Shown here one piece after another: positions 59,901 to 64,000 of a stretch of DNA of 64,000 bases. Source of the DNA: Progne subis subis (lineage: Eukaryota > Chordata > Aves > Passeriformes > Hirundinidae); NCBI GenBank assembly GCA_022316685.1, contig JAKJHU010000066.1:310001-374000 (forward strand). Reading direction: 5' to 3'. Numbering within the stretch: position 1 is the first letter of the stretch; each line of letters opens with the position of its first letter. Under the pieces are notes generated by a model that ran no database searches, was not told the DNA's origin, and was given only the letters and a program-made list of their open reading frames with translations. Made by a program: the position numbers and the translations under genes.

Positions 59901-62900
59901 ACTGAGGTGGTGTACAAGCTCATTGTTGCTTCTAACAAGCTTTGCATTTAAGAACAGCTAATTATTGCCAAACTGGCTGATATGTGAGATATCTGATGAA
60001 AATTCTGTTGTTTCAGGAACAGTATTCATAACTCAGCTGATGGCACTGTGTCATCAGAGTCCCTAATGAATCGGTCCCAAGATGTCACTAGGGAGACTGC
60101 GCTTTTTTGACAGCAGTGGCCATTTGTGGCTGTCAAAGAATCCAAAACATCTTTGAGGAAAATGATCGTGCTGTCTTTTTTTGTTGTTTTGGTTTTGTTT
60201 TTGTACTGTTGTTGGTATTTTTGTAGCTGTTCTTTCTAGCACTCCAGCAGGGCAGGGCAAATGATGTGAAGCATTGAACATCCTTACTCCCAGCATCAGT
60301 CTGCACTACACGTACCCAAACAACAAAGTCTTTCCAGGGAAGGTGCAGTTACAGGACTAAGCCCTGCAAATGCAGGCTGGGCTGTCAAACTGCATGCACT
60401 GCATTTTAGATCCATACAACTGTCTCTTTTTTCAACCTTCCCCAAAGCAATATCTACACTTAATATATCCCTTGGGTTTGAGACATTTTAGCTGTATTAA
60501 CAGACACCATCACTCAAACACCACATAGATCTTGTTGGATGGTATAAAAGCACATAAAAACATCTATTTTTCTTCCACTTTAATGCATATAGAAGATAAA
60601 TGGTTGAGCATAAAGTATTGTACTTCTGAGTTCATTAGCTTCTATTTAACACAGGCAAGAAATCTCTCAAAGTTATTACTAAATGATCATAGTTCTGTGT
60701 TGTCAGTTTGATCCCTGCAGGATGTGTCCATCTCAGAGAAAATGCCCTTGCAGGTGCACTGGCTGCCTCAGCAGAGAGGTCAGGGATTGAATGGGTGATA
60801 GAGTCTTCAGTATCTGCACATCTCTGAAGGTAAATCCGAAGGGGGTCACATTAATGAAAATGCTGCTGTATGTATCTTACTGCTGAATAAAAGCACTGTT
60901 TTCAGATGTTGTCAGTCCCCAGCCTGAGAGAGATTTAAAATTCACATAATCTCTCTTTTAAAAGTGCATGTGCGAGTAGATTTTGAACTCCATTGTACCT
61001 TGCAATGAAATTTTATTTTTCAGAACTGAAAAGCAGGCAGGTGGTTATGAATGTGTCTGAAGATATTTCACCTGAAATGTAAGTACTGTTGGAAAACATT
61101 TAGGAAAATAGAACATCTTAGTAGGAGCTGCAGCAACTTTTCACAAATTTATTTTAGTTTGCATCAGTATTCTGAGCTATAGGGATTATAATTTAGTAGA
61201 GAAACTCTCATTGGGAGAGGGGATTGATGGTGTCGAGGCAGCAGCCCTGTGAGTTGACAGAGATGCTAATATAGCCACGACAGAAGTTTAGAGAGCAGAT
61301 CAGAGCAGCTGGGTGGGCTGATAGAGAGGATCAGGGCAGCCCAGAGGAGCAGTAAGAGGATCCAAATAAGTGGATTAGTAGCATACCAAAGCACACATTA
61401 CTTTTAGTTTTCAAACTCCCATTGATTTTACTGCAAGTACAGTTACTAATGTGTGGCAGGAGAAACGGAAGAGGATCAAGGCAGACTCGAGACATGGAGA
61501 GCAGGTCCCTGTGGCAAGCTGGAAACAGCCAGAGGCTGGGCTGAGGACCACAGTGTAACATCCCCACATCAGGCTCAGACAGGACTTAGGGGAGGATGGC
61601 TGCTGCCTGGGCATCATCCTGCAGCCTCAAGGAGCTGTCTAATGGTGTTAAATGCTTTTGTTCCTGCAGCTGATGCTGCATTACTTTTCCATCAGTAGCT
61701 CCAGCGATTGCATCACTGCATTCTTACGTCTGCCTTCAGCTGCTGTGGCTGAAGCAAGCTGACACAAAAATGGAGGAATGATTAGCAGCATGACCCTCTT
61801 GGAACGCTCCCTAGCAGGGAGCTCACTGGGCTGCTGGACCCTGAGCTGAGCTTGCTGCAATTTGTGCCTGCACCATCCCTCAGAACTGGGACTGCTGACT
61901 GCTGGGCTTGGGCTAGCATGATTGGCATTGACTCTGGGATGACCCAAAGCTCAAACGTGCTCTTTCTGGGGACACCAGCCTAACTTTACATTTCATCTCT
62001 TAGGCAGAGGTGGTAGTGATGCAAAGACGCATCCAGACTAAAATTGCTAAGCACTATTACACTTTATATAGCACAAAAGTTCAAATTTCTGGGCAAAAAA
62101 ACAAGCCCTACTCACATTGTCCTCCGCTCCTGTGAAGCATTTGGATTGTAAAGGCAAAATTAGTTCAGCTTGTGGTTCCTCCATGTTGCAGAGAAGCAGA
62201 GGATGTCCGTGTATATGGGCAGATTTCTTTTACTCTTCCACATCCTCTTTCATAAAAAAGAGTATTGTTGAGACCTTTTCTTCTTCATCCTTCGACCACA
62301 TCTGTTGCTTAGACACCTTGGTCTCCTCTCCACTCCTCCCAGAATTCAAATCCAAATACTGGTTTGTCCTAGGGAAGACTTAATACCTTAATATCCCACA
62401 AGTATTGGATCAGAGTGGATGACCATCAAACGTTGACTCTCAGAATACAGAGCCCTTCCTTGCAACCTTAGTCCAAGCTGTACATAAATTGACAGAGTGG
62501 GGGAAAAATCCAACCTTACAGTCAAAAGGGGGTTTGCATTCTGATGTGGAAGTATTCAGTGGGTTTGTGACTGCACACACAAAGAACACTTTGTACATAG
62601 ATTCAGTTATATTCTTTATTGTTGAGACAGTTCTGGAATGTTTTGGTCTTCCTGAGCTGGCAAATGGATGAAAACATTGGTCTGCCCTGTTATGCTTTAT
62701 TTTTAAATTTATATCAGAAAGATTAACAAGCAGTAGAATGGACAAGAAGGTGTTTCAAAACTGTGTTCCAAAAGAAAAAGAGAGAGTAAGGACAGAGACA
62801 TGAACTGTCAAGTACTGTGACTCTAATGGTTGAGGAAGAACTTAAGGAGGATTGGAAAACAAGTTAAACCACACGCCTGACTTCAGAATTCTTCAGGATA

Positions 62901-63891
62901 TGCAGACACCTTCCCCTCTAATGACCCAGTCCTTGGATACGCCAGCCTGAGAGCCTGCTGAAAGGGAAGGTTTGTAGTGAGACAGCACAGCACAACGTGG
63001 CCTATTGTCAGCCTGGGGGCTAAGTACTGCCCACATATGTCATATGATCACAAAACCACCACTGAAAACACTAGTTTATAAAACCCTCAGTGCCATTCAT
63101 TACACAGAACTAACCAAAATAGCTCACCTATTAACCTGTCACCTGTGTAAATTGGAGACTCCTGGTCTCCAATTTACCTCTTCATCCTTCTCCTGCTTTC
63201 TAATACCACATGGAACCTCGTCAGGCTCCAAGATGAGTGGTAATCATGGTGCTATTAATATGACAGTCAGCAGCCTCTTCCCACTTCACACGGCCTCACA
63301 TGAATTCCTTGACATTAAACTTTAAGCTTCAGATCAAATCACTGAGTTTATGAGACTTTCTCCAGTATAATTTTTCCAACTGAAATGCTGAAGAGGTTTA
63401 TTATTACACTTATTTAATTCTCCTCAGCTCTAGGACTCTTTAGTCATCTTTGTCCTATTCCATCCTACTTCTGAATAATAAAATACAATGAACTGGACAC
63501 ACCTGGAAACAAAGAAAAAGTCTGGGACATCCTGTGTAAAAAGTACCATTGTTGTTAATACTGAAATATTATTAGATTGATTATATTTAATCAGTTAGCT
63601 CATGATGTGAAATGGAGAAGTATTTTACACACCAGAAAATTGTTGGAAAAATTACTATCAGTTAGAATGGGGAGGAGATATTTTAAAGTAATTTGAAGTA
63701 TAATCAAATGTTAACTAAGAAATAATTAGGATGATCATACTGACTTAGGACATGTTGCAAGATAAAGCCCTTATTTAGTTGGCTAATTTCATGGCATTTC
63801 GAAAAACACATTACTCAGTTACTGGTTTGAGGAAATACTTTGAAACCATTCATAGATACAAATGCTCAGAATTTTTCATATTTTCACCAGG

Positions 63892-63912
63892 AAAAAAAAA
63901 AAAAAAAAAAAA
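63892..63912 (+). repeat. Poly-A run, 21 bases
   Basis: Pure A run in intergenic DNA. The sequence before it shows no recognisable retroposon body, so its origin is unclear. Confidence 0.9.
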
Positions 63913-64000
63913 GGACCTATGGGTTCTTAATATGTAATAATAACAACATGATACCGAGACAGAAACTGAACTAAAAGATGAAATTAAAAGCTGTCTGCCC

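Larger units (their letters stand above)
54960..64000. other. Intergenic region upstream of PRPF18
   Basis: Nine kilobases without a gene I can support. Recognised parts are the CR1 fragment, the LTR and a 21-A run at 63892-63912. In human the next gene beyond PRPF18 is BEND7, but I saw no BEND7 exon before the window ends. Confidence 0.6.

Noticed and set aside
1..64000. CRISPR arrays, bacterial operons, phage or integrons
   Set aside because: The gene structure is spliced and vertebrate, and there are no direct-repeat/spacer arrays or bacterial gene layouts.

Overview
This is a vertebrate nuclear window, almost certainly from a bird. Two intron-containing protein genes can be read through splice sites. 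The repeats fit birds: CR1 LINE 3' ends and an avian endogenous-retrovirus LTR. There are no operons, CRISPR arrays or rRNA genes, and I recognise no tRNA. Most open reading frames in this AT-rich DNA are chance frames.

Layout. (1) 808-32191, plus strand: the 3' part of FRMD4A. Ten internal coding exons (808-28570) are followed by two possible C-terminal exons (30327 and 32089). The N-terminus and most of the FERM domain lie left of the window. All junctions keep frame, giving about 750 or 761 residues. A 3'UTR of about 3.6 kb follows, to an ATTAAA signal at 35822. It carries a TG repeat, a CpG-rich patch and a CR1 insertion. (2) About 35850-38360: spacer between the convergent genes, with nothing recognised. 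(3) 54836-39562, minus strand: complete PRPF18, ten coding exons, exactly 342 codons, transcribed towards FRMD4A. Its CpG-rich promoter is at about 54640-54960 and a five-unit minisatellite sits in intron 1. (4) 54960-64000: intergenic, with a CR1 fragment (55396-55606) and an LTR (about 56480-56950) but no gene that I can support.

The tail-to-tail FRMD4A/PRPF18 order matches human 10p13, which supports FRMD4A over its paralogue FRMD4B. The genes are functionally unrelated. FRMD4A is a cortical scaffold linking cytohesin/ARF6 signalling to Par-3 polarity. PRPF18 is a second-step pre-mRNA splicing factor.

The most interesting signal is at the end of FRMD4A. The exon ending at 28570 leaves two bases of a glycine codon, and both the 30327 exon and the 32089 exon complete it in frame. 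One product ends in STDE. The other ends in GTLV, which fits a class I PDZ ligand. An intronic CpG island at about 10020-10330 is a candidate internal promoter.
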